A program made the position numbers and the translations under genes. 64,000 nucleotides of DNA from Corynebacterium sp. (GTDB lineage: Bacteria; Actinomycetota; Actinomycetes; Mycobacteriales; Mycobacteriaceae), in assembly GCA_030531005.1 (NCBI GenBank), contig JAUMTW010000003.1:310001-374000 (forward strand). The letters run 5' to 3'. Below, in pieces: positions 57,662 through 64,000 of the stretch (its first letter is position 1; the number at the start of each line of letters is the position of its first letter). The notes under the pieces were generated by a model. The model had not been told where the DNA came from. It saw nothing but the letters and a program-made list of their open reading frames with translations, and searched no databases.

Positions 57662-57868
57662 ATGCGTCTAGCAGATTTTCATCAACGAGTCACTGACATC
57701 TTTGGCACCGACCGAGGCGCCTGGATTCTACATTCCCATGTCTTAAGCGGCATCGGCACCACCGCAGATGAGGCTATGGATGCCGGGATCTCTGTTGATG
57801 CAGTATGGGAACGGCTGTGTCAAGACTTCGAAGTGCCGGCAGAGCAATATTGGGGAATTGACCGCTAA
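57662..57868 (+). CDS. DUF3046 family small protein
   Basis: The 68-residue protein MRLADFHQRVTDIFGTDRGAWILHSHVLSGIGTTADEAMDAGISVDAVWERLCQDFEVPAEQYWGIDR-like sequence (abbreviated here: start MRLADFHQRV, end PAEQYWGIDR) matches DUF3046, a family found next to recA in actinobacteria. Its function is unknown. A longer frame back to 57449 exists, but its product is Arg/Cys-rich and not conserved. recA lies 297 bases downstream. Confidence 0.85.
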   Translation: MRLADFHQRVTDIFGTDRGAWILHSHVLSGIGTTADEAMDAGISVDAVWERLCQDFEVPAEQYWGIDR

Positions 57869-58165
57869 AATTCGGCTATTCGAACATGTGTGCGTTATAC
57901 TCAAAGAGCTTGTTCTGCGCATTGTTTATACTACAAACATCACCGCAACGAAGTGCGCATTGCTGCAGGTTGTGAAGTGCAATCGGATGTGAAGCATCCT
58001 TCGTGTGGGAACCGCAAAGTGCTGCGATGGCGTCAAAATAGATGAGTCCCCTTCTTTGTAAAGCGTTACATGCTCATCGCTGTGGTGCGCGGCAGAGGGG
58101 GAGGAGCTCAGCTCTCGCTGGCGTGACAGATAAAGAAATATAGTTAAAGGAAGTTCGAACACACT
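57869..58165. other. recA regulatory region and leader
   Basis: The 297 bases contain the LexA site and -10 described separately (57880-57901), giving a leader of about 255 nt before the recA ATG. A second -10-like TATACT follows about 30 bases downstream. No ORF of note. Confidence 0.5.
57880..57901 (+). promoter_or_regulatory. LexA (SOS) box and -10 element of recA
   Basis: TCGAACATGTGTGCGT (57880-57895) matches 14 of 16 bases of the palindrome TCGAACATGTGTTCGA, the form of corynebacterial SOS boxes. TATACT (57896-57901) directly abuts it, so LexA bound here would block RNA polymerase. Only the left half-site is perfect. Confidence 0.7.
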
Positions 58166-59269
58166 ATGGCTGCGAAGAAAGCGACTAAGAAGACCTCCGG
58201 GCCCGCCGATAACCGGGAAAAGGCCTTAGAAAACGCCCTTGCCAATATCGAAAAGGATTATGGTAAGGGTGCCGTGATGCGCTTGGGCGATAACGAGGTA
58301 CCAAAGATCTCGACGATCTCCTCTGGTAATACCGCGATCGATATTGCTTTGGGCATTGGTGGCTTCCCACGTGGTCGTATTGTTGAGATCTACGGCCCAG
58401 AATCGTCCGGTAAGACAACAGTCGCCTTGCACGCTGTAGCCCAAGCCCAAAAAGCCGGCGGTATAGCGGCATTCATTGATGCCGAGCACGCCCTAGACCC
58501 AGAATATGCCCGCAAGCTTGGCGTGGATACTGATGCCCTTTTGGTCTCCCAGCCGGACCACGGAGAGCAGGCCCTGGAAATTGCCGATATGCTGATCCGA
58601 TCCGGCGCGATCGACATTATCGTTATCGACTCCGTAGCCGCACTGACGCCTAAGGCCGAAATTGAAGGCGACATGGGTGATTCCCACGTTGGTCTGCAAG
58701 CTCGCTTGATGAGCCAGGCGTTGCGTAAGATGACCGGTGCCCTGTATAACTCCAATACCACCGCAATCTTCATTAACCAGCTACGTGAGAAGATCGGCGT
58801 GATGTTCGGCTCCCCAGAAACCACTACTGGTGGTAAGGCACTGAAATTCTATGCTTCTGTGCGTTGTGACGTGCGCCGTATTCAAGCACTGAAAGACGGC
58901 GTGGATACTATCGGTAACCGCACCAAGCTTAAGGTGGTCAAAAACAAGGTTTCGCCACCATTTAAGATTGCCGAATTCGACATCATCTATGGTGAAGGTA
59001 TCTCGCGTGAGTCCTCCATCATCGATATCGGAGCAGAGCTGAAGGTGATCACTAAGTCTGGTTCCTGGTTCACTTATGAAGGTGAGCAGCTTGGCCAGGG
59101 TAAAGAAAAGGTGCGGCTGCACTTAAAGACCAACCCAGAGCTTGCCGATGAGATCGAAAACAAAATCTTCCGTGAACTCGGTATTGGTGAATATGCGAAA
59201 GATGATGATGCCCTAACTGATGATCCGGTTGATCTGGTTCCCAACGTCGATTTTGAGGACGATGAGTAA
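58166..59269 (+). CDS. recA: Recombinase RecA
   Basis: RecA forms filaments on single-stranded DNA, drives strand exchange and triggers LexA self-cleavage. The 367-residue protein has Walker [10 protein letters not shown] (about residues 72-80), Walker [11 protein letters not shown], loop L2 with [23 protein letters not shown], and the acidic C-terminus DFEDDE. No intein. ATG 58166 has AAAGGAAG about 12 bases upstream. recX follows after 2 bases. Confidence 0.98.
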   Translation: MAAKKATKKTSGPADNREKALENALANIEKDYGKGAVMRLGDNEVPKISTISSGNTAIDIALGIGGFPRGRIVEIYGPESSGKTTVALHAVAQAQKAGGIAAFIDAEHALDPEYARKLGVDTDALLVSQPDHGEQALEIADMLIRSGAIDIIVIDSVAALTPKAEIEGDMGDSHVGLQARLMSQALRKMTGALYNSNTTAIFINQLREKIGVMFGSPETTTGGKALKFYASVRCDVRRIQALKDGVDTIGNRTKLKVVKNKVSPPFKIAEFDIIYGEGISRESSIIDIGAELKVITKSGSWFTYEGEQLGQGKEKVRLHLKTNPELADEIENKIFRELGIGEYAKDDDALTDDPVDLVPNVDFEDDE

Positions 59270-59271
59270 TC

Positions 59272-59901
59272 ATGGCTAATGCTGTGCAGGAGGCAAAACT
59301 CGCAGCTGCCATGGCTGCCCTGCAGGAGTACCAAGTGCAGGGCAGTCATTTATTTGAGGTAGTTGATGAGGAACAATCTCAAGCCTACGCTCGGGCGATT
59401 AAGCTGTTGAACCAACGCGGGCGCTCCACTTTTGAGATGGAACAGCGCCTTCGGGCATTGGACTTTTCAGCGGGTACGATCGCCCAGGTCATTCAACGCT
59501 TAACTCAAGATCACTATCTTGATGATGCGGATTTTGCCTCGGAATGGGTGCGACAACGCCATAGCATGCGCGGGAAATCCCGGGCTGTTCTGGATCGAGA
59601 ACTGCGTGACAAGGGCATTGCTGCCGAATTGCGCGAAGCAGCCCTGAGCACAATCGAGCCGCAAGATGAACGCGATACTGCCCTTGCCTTAGCACGTAAG
59701 CGGGCCAAACGAATCAAAGAGGTCCCTGCCACCTATCAGGATTATCAAAAACAATTGCGCAGTGTGGTTGGGGTTCTTGCTCGTCGTGGTTTTCCGCAAT
59801 CGTTGAGTATGGAACTTGCCAACCAAGCCTTAAAAGAACACCATGCAGCATTAGAAGCAGCGGAAACAGCTTCCGATTACGATGGTGCTGCAGAGCGCTA
59901 A
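59272..59901 (+). CDS. recX: Regulatory protein RecX
   Basis: RecX limits RecA filament growth. The 209-residue protein consists of three-helix repeats with the family patterns AIKLLNQRGRSTFEMEQRLRALDF, DADFASEWVRQRHSMRGKSRAVLDRELRDKGI and VVGVLARRGFPQSL. ATG 59272 lies 2 bases after recA's stop, so the pair is translationally coupled. A strong hairpin follows at 60026-60073. Confidence 0.94.
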   Translation: MANAVQEAKLAAAMAALQEYQVQGSHLFEVVDEEQSQAYARAIKLLNQRGRSTFEMEQRLRALDFSAGTIAQVIQRLTQDHYLDDADFASEWVRQRHSMRGKSRAVLDRELRDKGIAAELREAALSTIEPQDERDTALALARKRAKRIKEVPATYQDYQKQLRSVVGVLARRGFPQSLSMELANQALKEHHAALEAAETASDYDGAAER

Positions 59902-60025
59902 GATCGAGCTAGGCATCAAGACCGTAGGATTGAACAGCACTGTACTGCATGGGGCGTCCAGGCATGCACCCGTTTCCAGGTGCTTGTGAGGCCGAAGCAG
60001 GTTTATCAGCGCATCTATATATCCA

Positions 60026-60073
60026 AACGAAAGCCAGTGTTATCTGCAAAGTGCAGTAACACTGGCTTTCGTT
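60026..60073. terminator. Strong hairpin between recX and gluD
   Basis: The 17-bp perfect arms AACGAAAGCCAGTGTTA (60026-60042) and TAACACTGGCTTTCGTT (60057-60073) enclose CTGCAAAGTGCAG, itself a small hairpin. It lies between convergent operons. There is no U-run on either side, so it may act mainly as a 3'-end stabiliser. Confidence 0.7.
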
Positions 60074-60150
60074 GTGTGCTCGGTGCCTAGCTTGTCTCAC
60101 TTGTTTGGGCGTGCCTAGCTAGAACCTGTTTGTTCTAAAATAATGGAGCG

Positions 60151-61089
60151 CTATTCGGCAGGATTCTTAATCTCCTTGTGGGCAGTATCATGCCAGTCCA
60201 CGTTCGCATTATCTTTGGTAACTAAACCTTGGGTGTGCTGCTCTGGAACCTTCGCCAAAATATTGCGGCGCGCACGACCCGCGCGCAGCTGACGCTCCAC
60301 ACGCTCTGCTAAGTTACCTAGGATGAAGTTGATGGTGATCATAATGGTTGCCACCACAATCAACGCTGGCAAATAGTTGCGATACAACGAGGATGCCTGA
60401 ATACCTTGGCGCACGATCTCGATAAAGCCAATTTGGTAACCCAGTGCGGAGTCCTTCAAAGCGATAACTGCCTGGGCGATTAAGGCTGGCAACATTGCGG
60501 CTGCTGCCTGTGGTAGCAAGATACGCCACTGCGTCTGGCGATAGGAGAGACCCAAGGCCATCGCGGCTTCTGTCTGACCCTTTGGCAGAGCCAAAATACC
60601 AGAGCGCAGAATCTCTGCAATCACCGAACCGTTATACATCGTCAGCGAGAACACCACAGCAGTCAGTGCTAATTGGCGTGGTGGTACGAGGCCGTACAGA
60701 GCCAGTACCTGATATGAGAAGATGATCAGTAATAGCACCGGAATAGCGCGGAAGAACTCCACGATAATTGCACAAATCCAGCGCACAATCCGGGTGTGAG
60801 ATAAACGGCCTAGACCAAGGAACACGCCGAAGATCACTGCGAGAATGATCGAGAAGAATGCAGCCTGTAAGGTCCCAGCTAAACCAGGCAATAAGTAAGT
60901 GCGCCAAATGTCCGCGTGGATAAATGGCTCCCACTTTTCGCCTTCTAATTGGCCTTTTTCGTGCAAGACTGAGGTGATCCATCCCAAGGCAAGCAGCAAT
61001 ACTGTGATGGTGATTGCGGAGTAAATACGATTGCGCCGAATCGCCTTTGGGCCAGGCGCATCGTAGAGGACAGTTGGACGTACAGCCAT
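60151..61089 (-). CDS. gluD: Glutamate ABC transporter permease GluD
   Basis: GluD is one of two permeases of the GluABCD glutamate importer. The 312-residue protein has five to six membrane segments after a basic N-terminus and the EAA-loop motif [32 protein letters not shown] start at ATG 61089 ([10 protein letters not shown]), which overlaps the gluC stop by one base (TAATG); the longer frame to 61191 lies within gluC. The C-terminal tail is polar. Confidence 0.94.
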   Translation of the reverse strand: MAVRPTVLYDAPGPKAIRRNRIYSAITITVLLLALGWITSVLHEKGQLEGEKWEPFIHADIWRTYLLPGLAGTLQAAFFSIILAVIFGVFLGLGRLSHTRIVRWICAIIVEFFRAIPVLLLIIFSYQVLALYGLVPPRQLALTAVVFSLTMYNGSVIAEILRSGILALPKGQTEAAMALGLSYRQTQWRILLPQAAAAMLPALIAQAVIALKDSALGYQIGFIEIVRQGIQASSLYRNYLPALIVVATIMITINFILGNLAERVERQLRAGRARRNILAKVPEQHTQGLVTKDNANVDWHDTAHKEIKNPAE

Positions 61090-61766
61090 TATCGGGTCAC
61101 CGCCAATCGTTGGGAAAGTTTGCCCATGGCCAAGCCCATCGGCAGGGTCAAAATAATGAAGCCCAGTGCGAAGCAGCCGAAGATGATCCACAAGGCATCA
61201 GCGTGATTCTCAATGACTTCTTTCATGAGCAAGGAGGCTTCTGCCACACCGATCACACTGGCGACGGTGGTGTTCTTCGTCAACGCGATCAAGGTATTGC
61301 CCAGCGGGATGATTGCGGCCCGCATTGCCTGCGGGAAAACAATGAGTTGGAAGATCTGCCCGAAATTTAACCCCAAAGAACGTGCGGCTTCTGCCTGGCC
61401 AAAGTCCACGGTGTTAATACCACTGCGGATACATTCGGCCACGAATGCCGAGGTGTACAGGATAAAACCTAATACTGCCAGGCGGAAGTTGTTGTCTACC
61501 AAGAAGGTGTCACTATCGCGATCTGCTAGGGTCAGCCCCAAGGTTTGATATAAACCAAAAGAGCAGAACAAGATCACCAGGGTCAGGGGGGTATTTCGGA
61601 CCACATTGATATACACACTGGCAATGGTGCGAAGAGTAGAAATAGGAGAGACTCGCATGGCTGCGAGACCCGCGCCAAGTATAAATGCCCCGATGGCACT
61701 GTAAACGGTGAGTTTAATTGTCACCCAGAATGCCGGCAGAATTGCCGGTCCAAGTTGTTCCCACAT
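61089..61766 (-). CDS. gluC: Glutamate ABC transporter permease GluC
   Basis: The 225-residue permease belongs to the HisM/GlnP family of polar amino-acid importers. Its EAA loop reads [31 protein letters not shown], and five membrane segments are visible. It sits between gluB and gluD with 27 bases to gluB. Start ATG 61766 is preceded by an AAAGGA-type site. Confidence 0.95.
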   Translation of the reverse strand: MWEQLGPAILPAFWVTIKLTVYSAIGAFILGAGLAAMRVSPISTLRTIASVYINVVRNTPLTLVILFCSFGLYQTLGLTLADRDSDTFLVDNNFRLAVLGFILYTSAFVAECIRSGINTVDFGQAEAARSLGLNFGQIFQLIVFPQAMRAAIIPLGNTLIALTKNTTVASVIGVAEASLLMKEVIENHADALWIIFGCFALGFIILTLPMGLAMGKLSQRLAVTR

Positions 61767-61793
61767 CAGTAGAAATCCTTTCTGTGCTACCGG

Positions 61794-62660
61794 CTAGCTA
61801 ATAAAGCTCAAGTCACCAGGTTCGGTCTCGGCGATACCTTGCAAACTGCCCAGGTTGTCCAGCACGAACTTATTGAAAGAGCCATCGGCATACATCTGTT
61901 CTAAGGCCTCATTGATGGCATCCGTAGCCTCGGTGTCATCTTTTAACAATCCAATGCCGTAGTACTCATTGGTGAAAGGCTTGCCATCAATGAGCATCTC
62001 CACCAGACGGAACTGGCCGGGGTCTTGTTGAGAGTAGCCATTGAGAATAGTGGCATCTGTAGTCATGGCATCGATATTGCCTTGGCGTAAAGCTTCTGCA
62101 CACGAGGAATAGGTGTCATATTCCTGCAACTGAATATTGGGCATTTGATCCTTGACCTTCTGCGCCGGGGTAGAGCCAGTTACCGAGCACAAAATTCCGC
62201 GCTTGCCTAAGTCTTCGAGGGAATTGATATCAGAGTCCTCGCGCACCAGCAGCGCTTGGTTCGTCAGCAAGTAGGGGCCACCGAAATTCACGGTATTCAA
62301 ACGACCCTCATTAATAGAGTAGGTCGCGGCAATCATTGCCACCTCACCATTGCGGATTAAAGTCTCGCGCTGCGATGATGGGGCTTCGCGCCATTCGATC
62401 TTCGGCTTTTCCAGTCCGCGGTTTTCAGCAATAGCTTCCACAACGTAGGTGGCAACGTCCACGTCCAGGCCAGACATGCTGCCATCAACTTGACGCAGAC
62501 CCAAACCTGGCTGGTCATACTTGGTGCCGATGATGACCTTACCTTCTTCAATCGAGGTCAATAGGTCGCCGCCACCACTAAAGCCGCAGGCGCTGAGCAT
62601 GCTAGCGCTCAGCACCAACGTGGTAAGCGCTGCGCCAACGCGACGTAATGAGCGTTTCAT
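61794..62660 (-). CDS. gluB: Glutamate-binding lipoprotein GluB
   Basis: GluB is the membrane-anchored solute-binding protein of the importer. From ATG 62660 the 288-residue product starts MKRSLRRVGAALTTLVLSASMLSACGFSGG, a lipoprotein signal with lipobox LSAC. The SBP_bac_3 fold shows LDVDVATYVVEAIAEN, PSSQRETLIRNGEVAMIAATYSI and DAMTTDATIL. An AAAGGA site lies about 8 bases upstream. The in-frame ATG at 62747 would extend through the gluA-gluB gap and bury the signal peptide. Confidence 0.95.
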   Translation of the reverse strand: MKRSLRRVGAALTTLVLSASMLSACGFSGGGDLLTSIEEGKVIIGTKYDQPGLGLRQVDGSMSGLDVDVATYVVEAIAENRGLEKPKIEWREAPSSQRETLIRNGEVAMIAATYSINEGRLNTVNFGGPYLLTNQALLVREDSDINSLEDLGKRGILCSVTGSTPAQKVKDQMPNIQLQEYDTYSSCAEALRQGNIDAMTTDATILNGYSQQDPGQFRLVEMLIDGKPFTNEYYGIGLLKDDTEATDAINEALEQMYADGSFNKFVLDNLGSLQGIAETEPGDLSFIS

Positions 62661-62790
62661 AATAGTCCTTTCCCTGAAAGTTGCAGGGGTATTCCTAGGA
62701 GAGCCGGAGTCTTGAAACAAGAATGTGCAGTGCTTTGTGCATTGCATTCCGATGCAGGTCGGTGTGATACGGCCGATTGGTAGGAGGGGG

Positions 62791-63549
62791 TTACTGGTTC
62801 AAGATCTTGCCGAGGAAATCCTTGGCACGGTCGGTTTGGGGGTTGGTGAAGAAGGATTCTGGATCGGTATCCTCCAGGATTGCTCCATCCGCCATAAACA
62901 GAATGCGGTCAGCAACCTTGCGGGCGAAGCCCATCTCGTGAGTAACGCACAACATGGTCATACCGGACTTCGCGAGATCAGCCATGACGTCGAGGACCTC
63001 ATTGACCATTTCAGGATCCAACGCCGAGGTGGGCTCATCAAAAAGCATCACCTTTGGTTCCATGGCCAGTGCGCGCGCAATAGCCACACGCTGTTGCTGG
63101 CCACCAGATAGTTGAGCGGGATATTTATCAGCCTGGTTGGCAATACCAACGCGATCGAGCAGTTGCTCGGCCTGTGCGTTGGCTTCTTCTTTATTCTTTT
63201 TGAGCACCTTCGTGGGCCCTAAAGTGACATTCTTGCGCACCGTTAAGTGAGGGAAGAGATTAAAGGATTGGAATACCATGCCGACTTCACTGCGTAGCTT
63301 GGCTAATTCCTTGCCCTCGGCGGGGAGGTTTTCTCCATCGATATAAATGGTGCCATCTTCAATGGTTTCCAAGCGATTGATGGTGCGACACAAGGTGGAC
63401 TTACCGGAACCCGAGGGGCCCAAAATGACGACTACCTGGCCTTGGGGGATTTTCAGGTCGATATCGCGTAGTGCGTGGTAGTCGTCAAAGTATTTTTGTA
63501 CGCCCCGCATTTCTACCATTGGGGTGGCGGAAGAGCTAGTGTGGCTCAT
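62791..63549 (-). CDS. gluA: Glutamate ABC transporter ATPase GluA
   Basis: The 252-residue ATPase drives glutamate import. Walker A is GPSGSGKST, the Q-loop is followed by [14 protein letters not shown], the signature is [15 protein letters not shown], and Walker [14 protein letters not shown] is followed by CVTHEMGFA. This is the polar amino-acid subgroup. ATG 63549 has AAAGGAA about 8 bases upstream. It is the first gene of gluA-gluB-gluC-gluD, read leftward. gluABCD next to miaB and recX is the C. glutamicum order as I recall it. Confidence 0.95.
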   Translation of the reverse strand: MSHTSSSATPMVEMRGVQKYFDDYHALRDIDLKIPQGQVVVILGPSGSGKSTLCRTINRLETIEDGTIYIDGENLPAEGKELAKLRSEVGMVFQSFNLFPHLTVRKNVTLGPTKVLKKNKEEANAQAEQLLDRVGIANQADKYPAQLSGGQQQRVAIARALAMEPKVMLFDEPTSALDPEMVNEVLDVMADLAKSGMTMLCVTHEMGFARKVADRILFMADGAILEDTDPESFFTNPQTDRAKDFLGKILNQ

Positions 63550-63583
63550 AGTTTCAGGTTCCTTTCTACCGCAGCAGCAAAAC

Positions 63584-63597
63584 CTAGTGGCTTATAG
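63584..63597. promoter_or_regulatory. AmtR-box-like palindrome upstream of gluA
   Basis: CTAG-N6-ATAG (63584-63597) matches the AmtR core CTAT-N6-ATAG at 7 of 8 positions and lies within the wider inverted repeat ACCTA...TAGGT. It sits 35 bases before the gluA ATG. AmtR is the TetR-type nitrogen regulator of corynebacteria; control of gluA is my inference. Confidence 0.45.
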
Positions 63598-63801
63598 GTA
63601 TAAAAAGTCATTATTCCATGGCACATGCACCTTGCGCTACTGTTAGGCCCAAGATAACGCCAGCACTTATGCAGCAGTTGGCCAGTTTTTTACTCTTTTT
63701 CTAACAACTTTTTAACTTTTGCCCACACAGACGTTGGCGTTCGGAGGATGCACCATTTTCGTACAGGTGAGGTGTCGTTTGTAGGCGTGAAGTGACAGCG
63801 C

Positions 63802-63807
63802 TACCAT
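63802..63807 (+). promoter_or_regulatory. Candidate -10 element of miaB (leaderless)
   Basis: TACCAT ends 8 nt before GTG 63816; no ribosome-binding site is present between them. Confidence 0.45.
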
Positions 63808-63815
63808 GGATAATC

Positions 63816-64000
63816 GTGCAAACTGACATTTCTGCTGTAGACCAAGCCCACGCCTTACGTACCTATGAGGTGCGTACCTTCGGATGCCAAATGAATGTCC
63901 ATGACTCCGAGCGATTATCCGGGCTACTCGAAGAAGCAGGCTACGTCCCAGCGAAAGCAGAACAAGAACCAGACCTTGTCGTCTTTAACACCTGCGCCGT
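63816..64000 (+). CDS. miaB: tRNA-2-methylthio-N6-dimethylallyladenosine synthase MiaB (5' part, runs off the window)
   Basis: The first 61 residues are visible: after a short leader they read [28 protein letters not shown] and end VFNTCAV. This is the N-terminal MTTase domain with the first two Cys ligands (FGCQMN and NTCAV) of the auxiliary iron-sulfur cluster. MiaB is a radical-SAM enzyme that methylthiolates i6A37 of tRNA. The start is GTG 63816, divergent from gluA. The CxxxCxxC motif lies outside the window. Confidence 0.92.
   Translation, partial: MQTDISAVDQAHALRTYEVRTFGCQMNVHDSERLSGLLEEAGYVPAKAEQEPDLVVFNTCA

Noticed and set aside
58154..58169. Second SOS-box-like TCGAAC at the recA start
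   Set aside because: Only one half-site is present; the right half does not match the palindrome.

Overview
The window looks like a stretch of Corynebacterium chromosome of moderate G+C. The gene order (mqo–alpha/beta hydrolase–mtr, rimP–nusA–ylxR–infB–rbfA, ribF–nucleoside hydrolase–rpsO–pnp–dapB–thyX–dapA–rnj, ftsK–terC–pgsA–cinA–clgR–pspA, bioYMN, recA–recX, gluABCD–miaB) is, from memory, that of C. glutamicum and its relatives. Actinobacterial family markers (mycothione reductase, 4'-phosphopantetheinyl transferase PptT, DUF3046, ClgR, a TIGR03085 protein) agree. The species cannot be named from the sequence. I see no rRNA, tRNA, prophage, insertion sequence or CRISPR array.

Layout. 1–4.3 kb: end of a penicillin-binding protein, methionine aminopeptidase, cobyric acid synthase, a membrane protein. 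4.3–7.3 kb: an almost gene-free stretch holding one orphan EVE-domain protein, a 37-bp perfect palindrome and an (ACT)8 microsatellite. 7.3–11.8 kb: mycothione reductase, a hydrolase and malate:quinone oxidoreductase. 12.1–17.2 kb: a cobalamin block (chelatase subunits, cobO, cobB/cbiA, cobA). 17.3–29.4 kb: yaaA, proS, a lipoprotein and the translation operon rimP-nusA-ylxR-infB-rbfA-nrnA-dinF. 29.6–34.3 kb: a PptH-like phosphoesterase overlapping pptT, then truB, ribF and a nucleoside hydrolase. 34.5–36.5 kb: a two-gene ABC exporter that looks inserted. 37–45.4 kb: rpsO, pnp, dapB, thyX, dapA, rnj. 45.8–55.2 kb: TIGR03085 protein, ftsK, terC, a YciI protein, pgsA, cinA, clgR, pspA. 55.4–57.4 kb: the biotin transporter. 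57.7–64 kb: DUF3046, recA, recX, gluDCBA and the 5' end of miaB.

The most interesting signals are regulatory. A manganese (yybP-ykoY class) riboswitch lies upstream of terC, with a visible anti-Shine-Dalgarno switch. The chelatase gene is split at a CCC-UAA motif that would favour +1 ribosomal frameshifting. About eighteen genes have a TANNNT -10 hexamer 6–8 nt before the start codon, which suggests widespread leaderless transcription and decides several starts. Candidate sites for LexA (recA), SigH (clgR), AmtR (gluA) and, weakly, BioQ (bioY) are also visible. All calls come from reading the sequence and remembered family knowledge; no database search was run.
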